Shown one piece after another: positions 48,841 to 60,175 of a stretch of DNA of 64,000 nucleotides (position 1 is its first letter; every line of letters begins with the position of its first letter). Source of the stretch: Ziziphus jujuba (Eukaryota; Streptophyta; Magnoliopsida; Rosales; Rhamnaceae); the NCBI RefSeq assembly GCF_031755915.1, contig NC_083384.1, positions 6,316,001 to 6,380,000 of the forward strand, given 5' to 3'. Below the pieces are notes generated by a model. The model had not been told where the DNA came from and did not search any database. It saw only the letters and a list, made by a program, of their open reading frames with translations. The position numbers and the translations under genes are program-made.

Positions 48841-50563
48841 GCTACGGTGTGAAAGTTATGAGCAAAACAAATTAAGGTCCAAATTGTCCAAGGGGTGCCA
48901 GAGTTGACTTTTTGTTCATGCAAAGTTAAGCTTTGACTCATACATGGCTATGAATTACTCTCTATACGAGTTCACAGACTAGTGGTACGTCCGATTTGGA
49001 CATGTGGTTTGAAAGTTATGGACATGCAAAGTTTTCCGAATATCGTAATATTTTAATATATTTTGACTTGAGTGAACAGTGTGTGCCACGTGTTGTATTT
49101 TCAGCCAATCCCATGAGTGAACAGTATCACCCACGAGTGGCTTTTATTTTGGCCAAAACACATGAGCCAGGGGGGAAGAGAGAGAAAGAAGGGAGGAGAG
49201 AGAGAGAGAGGGGGAGAGAAGCCACCACCATCAGCCACCACCGTTGATTGCCGTTCGATCACTTTTAAGCCACACGCACCACCCTAGCTTGAATCCCACC
49301 TGGAAACCGGCCGGCCAGCCAAAAATCAAGGCCAGATTGCCGGCGACGCGCCCGGATTGGGGCATTTTCCTGTGAGTGGTCGACTTCCTTCTCTCGCCGA
49401 TATCTCCCAAACCAGACCTCTGTTTGCCCCACCGTTGGTCCCGTTGAGTTACCCATCACCAGATCTACCACTTCACCAAGTTTCACGACCAGTGGCCACC
49501 GGACTCGCCGCCGGCGGTGGCAAATTCCGGTGACCACGGCGGCTCACCGGAAAACCCAATTCCAGTGAGTTTCCGATCACCCCACCCATCCTTCCCCACT
49601 AATTCTGACCCCCTGAACCCAAATCCGGTGTCCACTTTCCTCAATTCTTAACGGATTGTGAGAATCAAGGGTCTAAAATCCGAGAGCTTTCCGGCCACCT
49701 TAGGTCCGATCTCCGGGAAGTAAGACCAGATTCGTAATCCTCATTTCACAAGCTTTGATTCGATATATTACACATAAATTTTGGTTGTCATTTGTGTTAG
49801 CCCCCCGGGTACCGGGTATTATTTATCCGAATAAAATATTAATTTATTTGATCCTATGTAATATTGTTGTTTTAGGAGCACGTGTGAGCCGTAGAATTGA
49901 TCCTATGAAGGATCTTGGTTGGATTGCGTGCTCGAGGTGAGTGATCCACCTTTCAAAATTATTTTGGGTTGGTAAATTGTATATATTTTGTGTTGATTAT
50001 ATATATTTGGAAATTTTATTTCATGTGTTAATTGTTTAGTAAATTTCTAATTGAAATTTTATGCCAAAATTGAAGGAAATTAATTATTTGTGTATTATAA
50101 ATATAAGAATTTTCTTGAATTTGAGGTTTAATTTAATAATTATTGAATTTTGTTGTTGGAATATTTTATAATTAGATATTTGAAAAATATGTTTTATGTA
50201 TTTGATATTAAGAGAATTTCCATATAAATTATATTGCCAATGCATGTTGTTTTAATATATATTTGGGCACCAAAAATATATTTGGGAATTAAAAGAAATT
50301 GTGATTTCAATTTTCTTTTATAATTGTTAAGTTTATCATGTGATTTAATTATATTTTGAGGTTTGAGGAATTGAAGCAATATTTATTTTAAATTATTGTT
50401 GATTTCATTAATGGATTTGAAATTGATGGAATTTATATCGATGGATTTATGCTGGTGATATTAAAGAAAAATGGGGGAATGTGAATTTGAAAAATGGTAT
50501 AATTCCCACGGTGAATTTTGGAAAAATTGGATATTTTAATAATAAACTTAGTTATTTGTTTTA

Positions 50564-50835
50564 GATGCACTCATACAGTACTGGTGTTCTGTACTATATA
50601 TATGGATGAGCACGCAAGTTATAATGTTTCCCGTGAGTTGCCATCGGACCGAAGGTAGGCAAGTTTGATATTGGCCATAAGCCGCCCCCTTCCATGGCCG
50701 GGATGACGGTTTAAGCAGCGGTACTATCGGGACGCCGAAGCGACCGCATGCAGGTTTATCTCTTTAACCTCCCGCCGGACGATACTCGGGACACTGGGTA
50801 TCGTAGGGCGTCACTGGTATATAGTATGGTGCGTC
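50564..50835 (+). other. Conserved LTR module, copy in LTR F
   Basis: Bounded by GATGCAC and GTGCGTC (one T-G pair). The inner hairpin at 50779-50804 is a perfect 7-bp stem ACGATAC...GTATCGT. Confidence 0.7.
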
Positions 50836-51941
50836 AAGTATTATTTTTCAAATATAAATTTTAAATCCTAAAGTTTTAAAGCAGCATTTAAATTAAATGT
50901 ATTTAATTTGTTTTATCATCTATTTCCAATTAGTATTTTCTAAAATGTATTTATTCATATTTTATGTCATTTATTTTAAATTAATGTTTTTAAAATGCAT
51001 CTTACCATAAAAATATTATATAGATTGGTTGAATATTTCAAAATGAATATTATAGTATTTTTCTACCACTTATTTTACAGGATTGTTTGTAATTATTTAA
51101 ATTATATTTTTGACACTGTTTATTTTGATTTATTAAATCAAATTTTATTAATTATGTATTGAATTTCACTTTTATGTTATATTTCTTTAATGCAAGTATT
51201 CCATATTTATTTTATTATATTTTATTCGTATTTGGATTATTTAAATTTTTATTAAATTAATTATTCCTTGATTTTTGGGGCTTAAAAGATTGAGTTTTGC
51301 GAAAATATTTTAAAAATAAAACTTTTACAACTGAGTGAATCGTGAGGGTTTTGAGGGAAAATATTATTTTTAACTACCTATTATTTATTTACTTATTTCT
51401 TATTAATCAATTAACTAAGTTATTTACCCTTTTATTATTATTATTCTTGTATAGTAGATTGGGTTACTCACTGAGATTATTAGCATCTCATGTTTTTTAA
51501 ATTCCATTCCCCTAGGTTCAGGTTAGTAGACGTTGATCATCCGGGGCGAGTCCGACGTCTCAGTTCATTGCCGAAAGTCCAAGAGAAGCTTTTCCTCTCT
51601 TTTTCCTCTCCATCTTGTATTGCTTCTTTATCTGTTATTGTATTAAAGTTATATTTATTTGTATAACGCTCTATATACTGATTGGACAAATATTTATTTA
51701 ATTGCCTACAGATTCCCTGTTATTATTTTGGAGTGTTGTAAATTTGTGGAAACAAATTATAGTAAGGTGGGAGGAATAAGGTGGTGTTTATTGGAGTATG
51801 TTTTATGTGCAGGGAATTTTGTGGTAAGTCCTACCCTTAGGGGAGATGCTGCTGGATTTTCCGCTGGAAGGTTTGGTGGTGTTTCCCTAGGATCAAGGCT
51901 TGTCTAGGGTTCCGATGAGGAATTTTAGACGGGTCCTGACA

Positions 51942-52440
51942 CCCGGGCAAGTGGGATTGGCATGTAGGGGTTGGAAGAGGATTCTCCCTAACCATTGAGA
52001 CGTATTTTAAACCTGTGAGGGCTGTAAAAGGATTCCCCAGGCCCAAAGCAGACAATATCTACATGCGAGTGGTCTGGGCTGTCACAGATGGTATCAGAGC
52101 CTGATTCGGATCGGTGTGCCAGCGAGGACGCTGGGCCCAAGGGGGGAGGATTGTGAAGTCCTACATCGGTTGGAAAGGGGAACGAAGCATGGCTTATAAG
52201 CATGTGGATACCTTTCCCTTGTCGACGCGTTTTAAACTCATGAGGGCTGGGTTATAAGAGGATTCCCCAAGCCCAAAGCGGACAATATCTACATGTCGAT
52301 GGTCTGGGCTGTCACAGATTGTGAAGTCCCACATCGGTTGGGCTGTCACAAACTGCGAAGTCCCACATCGGTTGGAAAGGGGAATGAAGCATGCCATATA
52401 AGTGGGTGTGGATGAGGATTCTCCAGGCCCAAAGAGAATC
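51942..52440 (+). mobile_element. TRIM cluster (two to three partial copies)
   Basis: A truncated LTR ends at 52086 (GGGCTGTCACA) and is followed by the primer site GATGGTATCAGAGCC. A short internal region leads to a second LTR at 52152-52316. Then come two more LTR starts (TGTGAAGTCCCACATCGG and CGAAGTCCCACATCGG), both partial. LTR F cuts the left side. Confidence 0.82.
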
Positions 52441-52863
52441 TGTGTAATACCACCGTGTCCCTAAGATGAATTTCATCTCACCGATATAGATGATTTTATA
52501 ATATTCATCTTCCAAAATACATCTAATGCTTCAGATTTTGAACACGCCACCACTAATACCTTTCACTTTGAACTTTCAATATCTAAGTTTTAACACATAC
52601 AATGCCAAGAAACATTTTCTCACAATATTTTTCTCAATTTTTCAAAAAAGAATTCATAAGGAAGGTTGTAAAAACTAAGACCTTTTTTCTTTCGAAATTG
52701 CTTATTGCTTATTTTGTCAAAACCCATAAAGCCTCGAATGACTCAAACCTTTGAAATTCAAAGGTCCCATCAATATATATTAAAACCCATTAAAAACAAG
52801 TCATTCAAATATATTTATTACAAAAACGTTACAGAGAAAAAAAATAAATAAAAAAACACGAAC
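52441..52863. other. Flank of the P450 remnant; second exon not found
   Basis: Where a CYP71-clan gene would continue through its intron to the heme-binding exon (minus strand) I see only AT-rich DNA and then the TRIM cluster. No FxxGxRxCxG-type sequence is found. Confidence 0.5.
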
Positions 52864-53736
52864 CAGAACCAAAGCTTTGATACTGTCATCTGTAATGGGC
52901 ACCTCCAAATCGTCTCGTTGTTGCATCTGAAGCAGAACATCCAAAAAATCTTCCCCACTATTGCCCGTTGTTGTTGTTTTCGATTCATTATTTTGTAAAC
53001 GCTCATTGATTATTACATCGCATATTTTTTTCAAATTATTCAAGTTCTTCTCCAACCTCTTCTTCATCCTAGTCACCGAGTTGATCCGCTTCCACTCGGG
53101 GAAAAAATCACCTATGCAAAACCTAGCAATCAAAATATTAGTCTCAGTTAGTACATCAAGTAGATCACCATTATTCCCGAACCTCTTCCCGAATGCCACG
53201 CGGCATAGTATATCGTTCGCTAAGCTGAAGAACACCTTGCTCAAGTTCAGCTTCGACCTGGACTGATTCCGGATCAAATCCAACATTCTATTTACCTCCT
53301 CGTCCCTGACAAGCTGGAATGAGTTGACCCGTTTCTAACTCAGCAACTCGGTGACATAGATTTTGCGTGCTTGGCGCCAGTAGGGACCGTTTGGGGAAAA
53401 GGAGACGTCGGAACAACCAAAGGACAGGTACTGAGCTAAGATCAGCTACGGGCGGGTTGCGAAAACGTGGTCGTGGGTTTTGAGGACCAAACGAGCAAGT
53501 CGAGAGGACGAGACTATGACTGTTGGGACTTGGCCGAGTTGGAGGTGGATGATTGGCCCGAGTTTTTGGGCTAGTTGGGCGAAGGTTATGTGGGGCTCGT
53601 CTGTGAGGAGATGAAGGTGACCGATAATAGGCAAGGCTGTTGGTGAGGGTGGTAACCGACATGGCTGTGACGATGAGTGACCTGTACTACTGCTCCATTT
53701 TCGAAGGCGAAAGATGCAGAAGAGGAAGGAGGCCAA
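52864..53736 (-). pseudogene. Cytochrome P450 (CYP71 clan) pseudogene, first exon only
   Basis: CYP71-clan enzymes are ER-bound monooxygenases of plant specialised metabolism. The exon reads PPSPTALPIIGHLHLLT, KLGPIIHLQLGQVPTVIVSS, KTHDHVFATRP, YLSFGCSDVSFSPNGPYWRQ and LANDILCRVAFGKRFG, ending ITDDSIKALVL before a GT donor at 52862-52863. That is the normal first-exon end, before the I-helix. Two stops in the same frame, TAG at 53446-53448 (after FATRP) and TAG at 53335-53337 (after TELLS), break it. No in-frame ATG lies between the upstream stop and the start of homology; the membrane-anchor frame begins LLLASFLFCIF. The heme-binding half is missing. The subfamily is not assigned. Confidence 0.9.
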
Positions 53737-53760
53737 GAGTAAGAGAGAGAGAGAGACACT

Positions 53761-56700
53761 GAAAGACTAGGGGCTAAAATTATCCATTTGTTTGAAACTC
53801 TAACTGTCTGGTTCTGCTGTTATGGTCTGTTGGTTTTTTCCCATGATGGTGCAATACTTATACATAGGAAGCAGCTAGCTGAAGCTAGAAATGGGCAAAT
53901 TGTCTTTTCATTTATTTGATTTAATGAACAAATAAATAAATAAATTTAGTGTTAAATATTATCACGTTAGTAGAAATCTACTCTTTCTCCAAAGTAATGA
54001 GGACAATTTGTCTTTTCATTTTAAAATTTTCGTCCAGTAATGCAAGGGGACAACATCCAGACGAATGAAAAATAGTACAAGGAGAACAAACAACGATCAC
54101 AAAATATAAAAAATATAAAAAAGAATTGACATCATTTTTATCTCGATTGCTTGTTATACAAAGATTTGTTTTTCTTTTTCTTTTTCTTTTTTTATAAATA
54201 TTATACAAAGACTTAAACATCATTTTTTAAGGTGAAAAGCTTAAACGTCAATTGTTAATAGTAACCCATCCATCCATTCTAAAAAACAAAAAAACAAAAA
54301 ACAAAAAAATAAAACCTGCAATTTATGCAAATATTATTATTATATTTTTTAACAAATCACTTGTTTTACAAGTTATTTAAATTTTTTAAAATTTTTATAG
54401 TTCAAATCCATACTCTCATATATATAGATAGATATAGATAGAGTATAAGTAAAGATGCTCGATCACTAAGTTACTCTCTTGATCACGCAAGTACTATTAT
54501 TATTATTATTATTAGATTCTATGCTAATCCAATTAGGATGTCTCTTTCTCCTATGATTTATTATTATTATTTATTTGTTGTTTTTTTTTTTAATTTCTCT
54601 TTAATACTTATTTCTAGCTTGTATGTTTGTCTGAAATATAAAATCTTATGAAAATATTTACCCAAAAAAATAAAAAAATAAAAAGAAATCTTATCAAAAC
54701 CTTATCTGGTTTTGAACCCCAAAACAAAGTGGTAATATATAGATTTTGATCAAGGGATAAGAGCGTGTAAGTTTAAAGCACCACCAATGTGTGGATAAAA
54801 TCATAATTTTCACTCAATATCAATTGATTACCTTTTTTTTTTTTTTTCCATTGAAAGAAAAATAAATTTTCTAAATTTATCAATTCAGAAACTATTTGAC
54901 TTAATATATTTCTAATCATTTTTTACAATCCTATAAAGGTCTAAACTAGAAATATATAATCTTCGTGCTCCCTTTTATCATTTGCTACTCGCAAAACCAC
55001 GTTCAGACTCACAGCCTCATATGTATCAATTTTAATAACATGTCGTTCATGAAAAGACATCAGGAAAATAACAGAAAACTAAGAAAAAAAAAATCTATAT
55101 TAAAAAAAAGTCATTACATAAAATGTCATTATAAAAAATATAAAAAGTTTTTCAAAATCCAAATGCAATGCACATCTTAAATTTATCAATCATCAATTTT
55201 TTAAATTTAATATAAGATATTTTATCCCAAAATTTACTTTATTTATCTATCATTAAAAAAAGACTTTTGATTCTTCAAAGTCTTTTGCTTAATTACTCCT
55301 GATTTATAGGTCTGTGAAAGACTCCTTTATTTTTGTTCTTAACTACCTTGTCAGCTGTCAAGTCTTTTCTTTTCCTTTTCTTTTTTTTTTTTTCTTAAAA
55401 GAAATAATGATTCTTATAGCACATATAAAACACACGCCCAATTGTCCCAAACAGGAAAAAAAAAAATCTAATATATACACGTACATATTAACCTTAAATT
55501 TTTTTTTTAAACAAAAATTACAATATATTCTAAATTAAAGTGGATGGGGATTTCACCAAAATTTAATCGAATTCAGGATCAATCCATATAACACAATTAT
55601 TCAATCAGCTTTGGATTTATTATAATTAAATCCAAATCAAATTTAAAGTCAAATCCAAAATCAATTCATACAACATAATTATTGAACATATCATTTTTTT
55701 AGTTGACTTGTTTAATTCAAAATTAATATGTTTAATTGAACATGTCAACCAACACAATTACGGCTTATTTCAATTATAATTTTAAATATGATTAATAAAT
55801 CAAATTTTAATTAATAAAATGCTATTACTAAATACATATTTATTTAAGGTTGTATTTTTAATCTTCATTTTTTTATTTAAGGAGAGATTAATAAAATCAT
55901 CAAAATAATATTTATTTACTTGAACATATATAATATATTTAATGTATGTATAGATTTATTGGGCATCAAATAGATAATAAATATTTATACAAAACAACAT
56001 TGAAAAATTGAATTGAAAACCAAATGTTTGAAATTTTTTAAGAGAATAGAAACTAATATATATATATATATATATAAGTGTTTATAATTTTTTCAGTAAA
56101 TTATAAAAAAATATTTTTGTCTAGTAAAGAAATAAATGAAGTAAAGAGAAACTTTACTAAATCACATTTGATTTTAAGAATAACTTTTTTAAGAAATAAT
56201 TTATATATGTATTTTAAAATGTTTGTCCTTTTAAAAATATTTGAAGGGATAAAGTACTTTCCCAACTCTATTTTCATGATTTTATGTGGAAAAAATAATT
56301 TTTAAGTAATTAATAATTAAATTTATTTTAGTATTTATTGCATAAGTGCTTCATAAACTATATATTATAGAATTTTGGATAAAAAGTTTGTTAGAAATTA
56401 GCAAATTCACCAATAAAGTGCTGGTTAACTGCAACCCCAATGATTTTGTTTGGCCAAAAATCAAGAATGATGCTATAATCCTCGGACAATGAGCGGCCAA
56501 AGACCCCCAAAAAAAAAAAAAAAAGTCAATGACTATAAATTTGATATGACGATCCTATATTCATCATGCGCGTTTACCATATAAAATTTGAAAAACTAGA
56601 ACATTTTTTCAAATAAAAGAAAGACTAAATAATTGACTTTTTTGTATTGCAATTGTGTAAACAGACGTTAGATCATGCTGCCTTTTTGGTTCTTCACATG
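53761..56700. other. Intergenic, no gene recognised
   Basis: About 2.9 kb of AT-rich DNA with many homopolymers and a TA run at about 56057-56076. From about 56560 it resembles the upstream region of JIP23-like copy 1 (37560 onward), so the duplication includes the promoter. Confidence 0.55.
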
Positions 56701-56707
56701 TATAAAC
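56701..56707 (+). promoter_or_regulatory. TATA box of JIP23-like copy 2
   Basis: TATAAAC lies 95 bp before the ATG, directly after CACATG. The position matches copy 1. Confidence 0.6.
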
Positions 56708-56795
56708 AAACGATCTCCAATATTGTCTTATAAAGCATTCCAACTTCAAAGCTTTCGTCAAAGTTTTGAGAGTTTCAAAGCCTCAAAAAGCAAAA

Positions 56796-57600
56796 ATGGC
56801 GTCCAACGTGTTTGGCATCCCCATCGTGAACCAAACATTAGAAGCGATGCCGAAATATCAAGGGAAGGAGATAACGGCAACAGACAGAGCTTATGAAGCT
56901 CTGCTAATGAAAAATGCAGATGACAAAGAAGTGAACGCCCGAAAATTCGTTGAGAGCTTGAAGCCAAAATATGGTGTTTTAGTAGTCACCACGACTTGCT
57001 TGATCTACAACGCAACAGGAAACAGATTAACATATGTTGGGTCCCATGATTGGCAAGGGCATATTGAGGATTCTCCATACCCATTTGGTGCTCGAGAATG
57101 GTCAATGGAGTGCATTTCTTCACGTCCAAAATATTCCATCATTTACTGGATCCATCGGAGCCACCATATATCGTGGCCAGGATGAGAATGGAGATGCTTC
57201 TGACTGGATGTTGGCTTGGTACAATCCATGGGATAGAGTGCTCGACCACAACCGCGTAAGTAGCTCTTTTTTTTTTCTTTTTCTTTTTTTTTTCTTTTTT
57301 TGAGAAGATGTGACAATTATTAGGAATTTTTATTTTATACAAGATAATTTTTTTATTTTATATAAATCAAATTTTCTGTGGAAAAATTACATACTCATAG
57401 CAGGACTATACAATCATACACCATGATCTTTTGGATAATTTTGTAGGTATGTACTGAGATTGGAGCAGTATTTATGACTACAAGTTGAGCAAGTTTGACT
57501 AATAGATGTGAAAACGGCCAATACGAATTGTCCTATATTTGAGGGAATAATGACTTTTATGCTTGGATACAGTGAAACATAAGGAATGAAAATAATGCTA
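56796..57600 (+). pseudogene. 23 kDa jasmonate-induced protein-like pseudogene, copy 2
   Basis: Exon 1 (56796-57255, donor GTAAGT) starts MASNVFGIPIVNQTLEAMPK and runs well through GNRLTYVGSHDWQGHIED. One extra T in the TTT at 57084-57086 shifts the frame, and the rest (LENGQWSAFLHVQNIPSF, IGATIYRGQDENG, DWMLAWYNPWDR) is in the next frame. Exon 2 (from 57447 after TTTTGTAG) has lost about 35 bp and a later segment compared with copy 1, and has stops after KLSKFD. The family name comes from barley JIP23-like proteins annotated in many plants; the biochemical role is unclear. A single-base error in the assembly could explain the exon 1 shift but not the exon 2 losses. Confidence 0.82.
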
Positions 57601-58510
57601 TTTAATTGGGATCGCAGTTTATGTGTGGTAGCACTTGTATTTTAAAAAGTATGAACTTTGAAAAATGAGTGAATAATGCATTTTCTTTTCTTTCTTTTAT
57701 TTGAAAAAAAAAAAACTATATATGTATTTTAAGGAATAAGGTTTTATAGAAACCATGAAATATTTAAGATCTTGCATTGATAATGTCTATGTCACATATA
57801 TAAGTTTATGTTACTTGAATAATAATTAAACATTTCAAACTTGGGCTGTGCTAAGAGGTAAATGTTACAAAATTTTTAGTTTTCAGATAGGCTGGTAACA
57901 CTAGATCGAGGAATATATCCATAAGGTGAAAAAAAAAAAAAAAGTGTGAAACAGTTCCTATATATTATGTTACTCTCGTTATTTTGTGTTTTCATTTATT
58001 GTCTAGTATTGTTTGAATAAAATAATATCATACTCTAACTATCTTATTTGAAAGCATCTTCAGTGGTATAGTGTGTTTGCCCATTAAAATGTCAAAAAGT
58101 AACATAATTGTGGTGTATATTTTCTCCAACGGCACATTACAAAAAATGTCAATTGCATTTCAATTGTATTTGGCATCAAAAAATGCAGTTGCAGTTGGCA
58201 TGTATCTTTTGATAGTGTACCTTACTATAATAAAATCTATAGGTTCCATATTATTAAATAATATAATTTTTAATTTTTAATTATTAAAACTAAAAAAATG
58301 AGATCCAGTCAAAAAATAATATGATTAAATAAAATACATATTTATCAATGTTATTGTTTACCACATTAGCATTGGCATGGACATGTACTATTGAAAACGA
58401 AATATCAATTCTAAACTTTTTGAAAATGTCAAAGAGCGATACAGTACCCATAACAGGAGTGAAAAACCCAAAGGAAGAAACAGTAGAGGGAGAGAGCATA
58501 GCAGAGAGAT
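57601..58510. other. Intergenic, no gene recognised
   Basis: AT-rich spacer between the JIP23 copy 2 remnant and the complex I subunit gene. No transposon ends seen. Confidence 0.5.
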
Positions 58511-58513
58511 CGT

Positions 58514-58541
58514 AGAGAGAGAGAGAGAGAGAGAGAGAGAG
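58514..58541. repeat. (GA)n tract in the leader of the complex I gene
   Basis: About 14 GA units lie 26 bp before the start codon, probably in the 5' untranslated region. GA tracts are common in plant leaders and can bind BBR/BPC proteins; a role here is inference. Confidence 0.85.
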
Positions 58542-58566
58542 TAAAAGGCAAAAATGGGGGGAAGGA

Positions 58567-60175
58567 ATGGAGGTGAACAAGAACAGGTTCATAGAAGAGT
58601 GGGGATCAGCAAGAGAGAACCTTGAACACAACTTTCGCTGGACTCGCCGAAACTTTTTTCTCGTGGGCCTCTTCGGCATCGCCATTCCCGTCTTGGTCTA
58701 CAAGGGCATCGTCAGCGAATTCGTATCTTCTTTTTTTTCCCTCCCTCCCTCCTTTTCATTTATCTATCTACCATCCAATTTGTTTTTTTCTTTTTCTGAA
58801 TGCTCGTAATTTCAGACAAATTGCAATCCTCGTTTACGATTTGGGGCTTTTTTTTTTTTTTTTTTTTAAATAAATTTTGTTTTTGGGTATTTAAATTTAG
58901 GAGCTTTGCTTATGAAATTGGCTGATTCTCATTTGGGATTTGTCTGTGAGACTTTTAGAGGTTGTTTATAGTAACATTAGGATGAGACCGATGCCTGCTG
59001 AGAAGTATTATGCCCAATTTTTTTCTCTAAAGGATCCTATTCTTCTAAAAATCTATAACTTTTATTATTATTTTTTTCTCAATTTCTTTTTAGTATTATC
59101 TGATTTTGTCCTTTCAAAATCTCCTTGAGAAGATTTGTTTGCATTAGCCAACTTATAGAGTTTTGGGAAGTGATACATTAAAGGACCATCATTTCACCAT
59201 GAATTCTTCCCCAAATCTTGGTTCTCTCCCCGTTCCCAAGAGCCAAAAGCTAATCTAGTGTGAGAGAAATTAGATTAAGATTATCGCTGAGAAATTGCTC
59301 CACAAAATCGTACATTTTGAAGTGTATGGGTTCAACTCCTATTTCTTTAGTTTTTTTTTCTCCTTATCTAATTCAAATATTTTAGTGGTTCCGAGCTGTT
59401 TTTTCTCTTACATTGCCTCTTCGCCATCTGTTTTGTCAAAACTCTGGCCAGCATCTAAATTTAACACTAGCCTTGTGACCATGCTCTTTTAGCACCTGAA
59501 TCCATCCTGAATTTGTTGAACTTTAGTCGACATTTTTGTGATTTTTTGCTCAAAAACGAAGTAAAATTGATAGGAATGATGAGTATTCTAAATTTGTTGG
59601 TGACACTTTATCTCAAGAATTTACCACAACCCATCCTTAAATAGCCTTTGAAAGTTACTTGTTTTGTCCAAAATTTTCCAACAAGCATCGCTCATTTTGT
59701 TATTTACAACTTGGATAGTGAAAATTTAATCCTTACATCTCGGTAAATTGTTTAAGAAATCTTTACTTTTATCCTCAGCAAGCCTTCAAGACACAGGATT
59801 TCTGACTGTAAATCCCACAATAGTAGGTGATGTGGAATCCTGTCCTAGCTTGTCCTCTTGTCAGTGCTGAGATTGCAGAATTACAATGTTTTTAAACCAT
59901 ACTGTTTTGCACTTGGAATTTCTTGTTAATTTTGATTGGAGCTACTGAAAGTTTCATTGTTGATGATGATATCGTGATGAGTGTAGCTTTATTTAGTTTG
60001 CAATTGGAAACCAGTTTTCATTGAATTCTAAAAATATGATGGGGTTTTGACTGTAAGGAGTTGTTGTTTGTTTTAAGCATAGTCGATCTTCTAGCTTCTT
60101 AATACTTTTGTTTTCTATGCTTGACAGCATAAACATGACGAGGATGCAGGCAGACCATACAAGAAGTTTATTTGA
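58567..60175 (+). CDS. Mitochondrial complex I subunit, NDUFB4/B15-like (two exons)
   Basis: A small accessory subunit of the NADH:ubiquinone oxidoreductase membrane arm. Exon 1 58567-58722 encodes MEVNKNRFIEEWGSARENLE, then HNFRWTRRNFFLVGLFG with a transmembrane stretch (LFGIAIPVLVYKGIV). A GT donor follows at 58723. Exon 2 60128-60175, after TTGACAG, encodes HKHDEDAGRPYKKFI and a stop. Phase-0 joining gives 67 residues, matching the usual plant length of about 70. An earlier ATG at 58554 is out of frame, so 58567 is chosen. The 1.4-kb intron is AT-rich with nothing notable. No lesion is seen. Confidence 0.93.

Larger units (their letters stand above)
45944..51941 (+). mobile_element. Solo LTR F, split by LTR G
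   Basis: From TGTAACACCCCGTCCC to GGGTCCTGACA, with likely target duplication CCTGG/CCCGG (45939-45943, 51942-51946, one change). It is about 3.29 kb without G. G interrupts it in the word GTTGAAAACG-GAGCTACGG. F holds a GC-rich patch (49200-49720), module (50564-50835) and palindrome (51472-51490). Confidence 0.87.
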
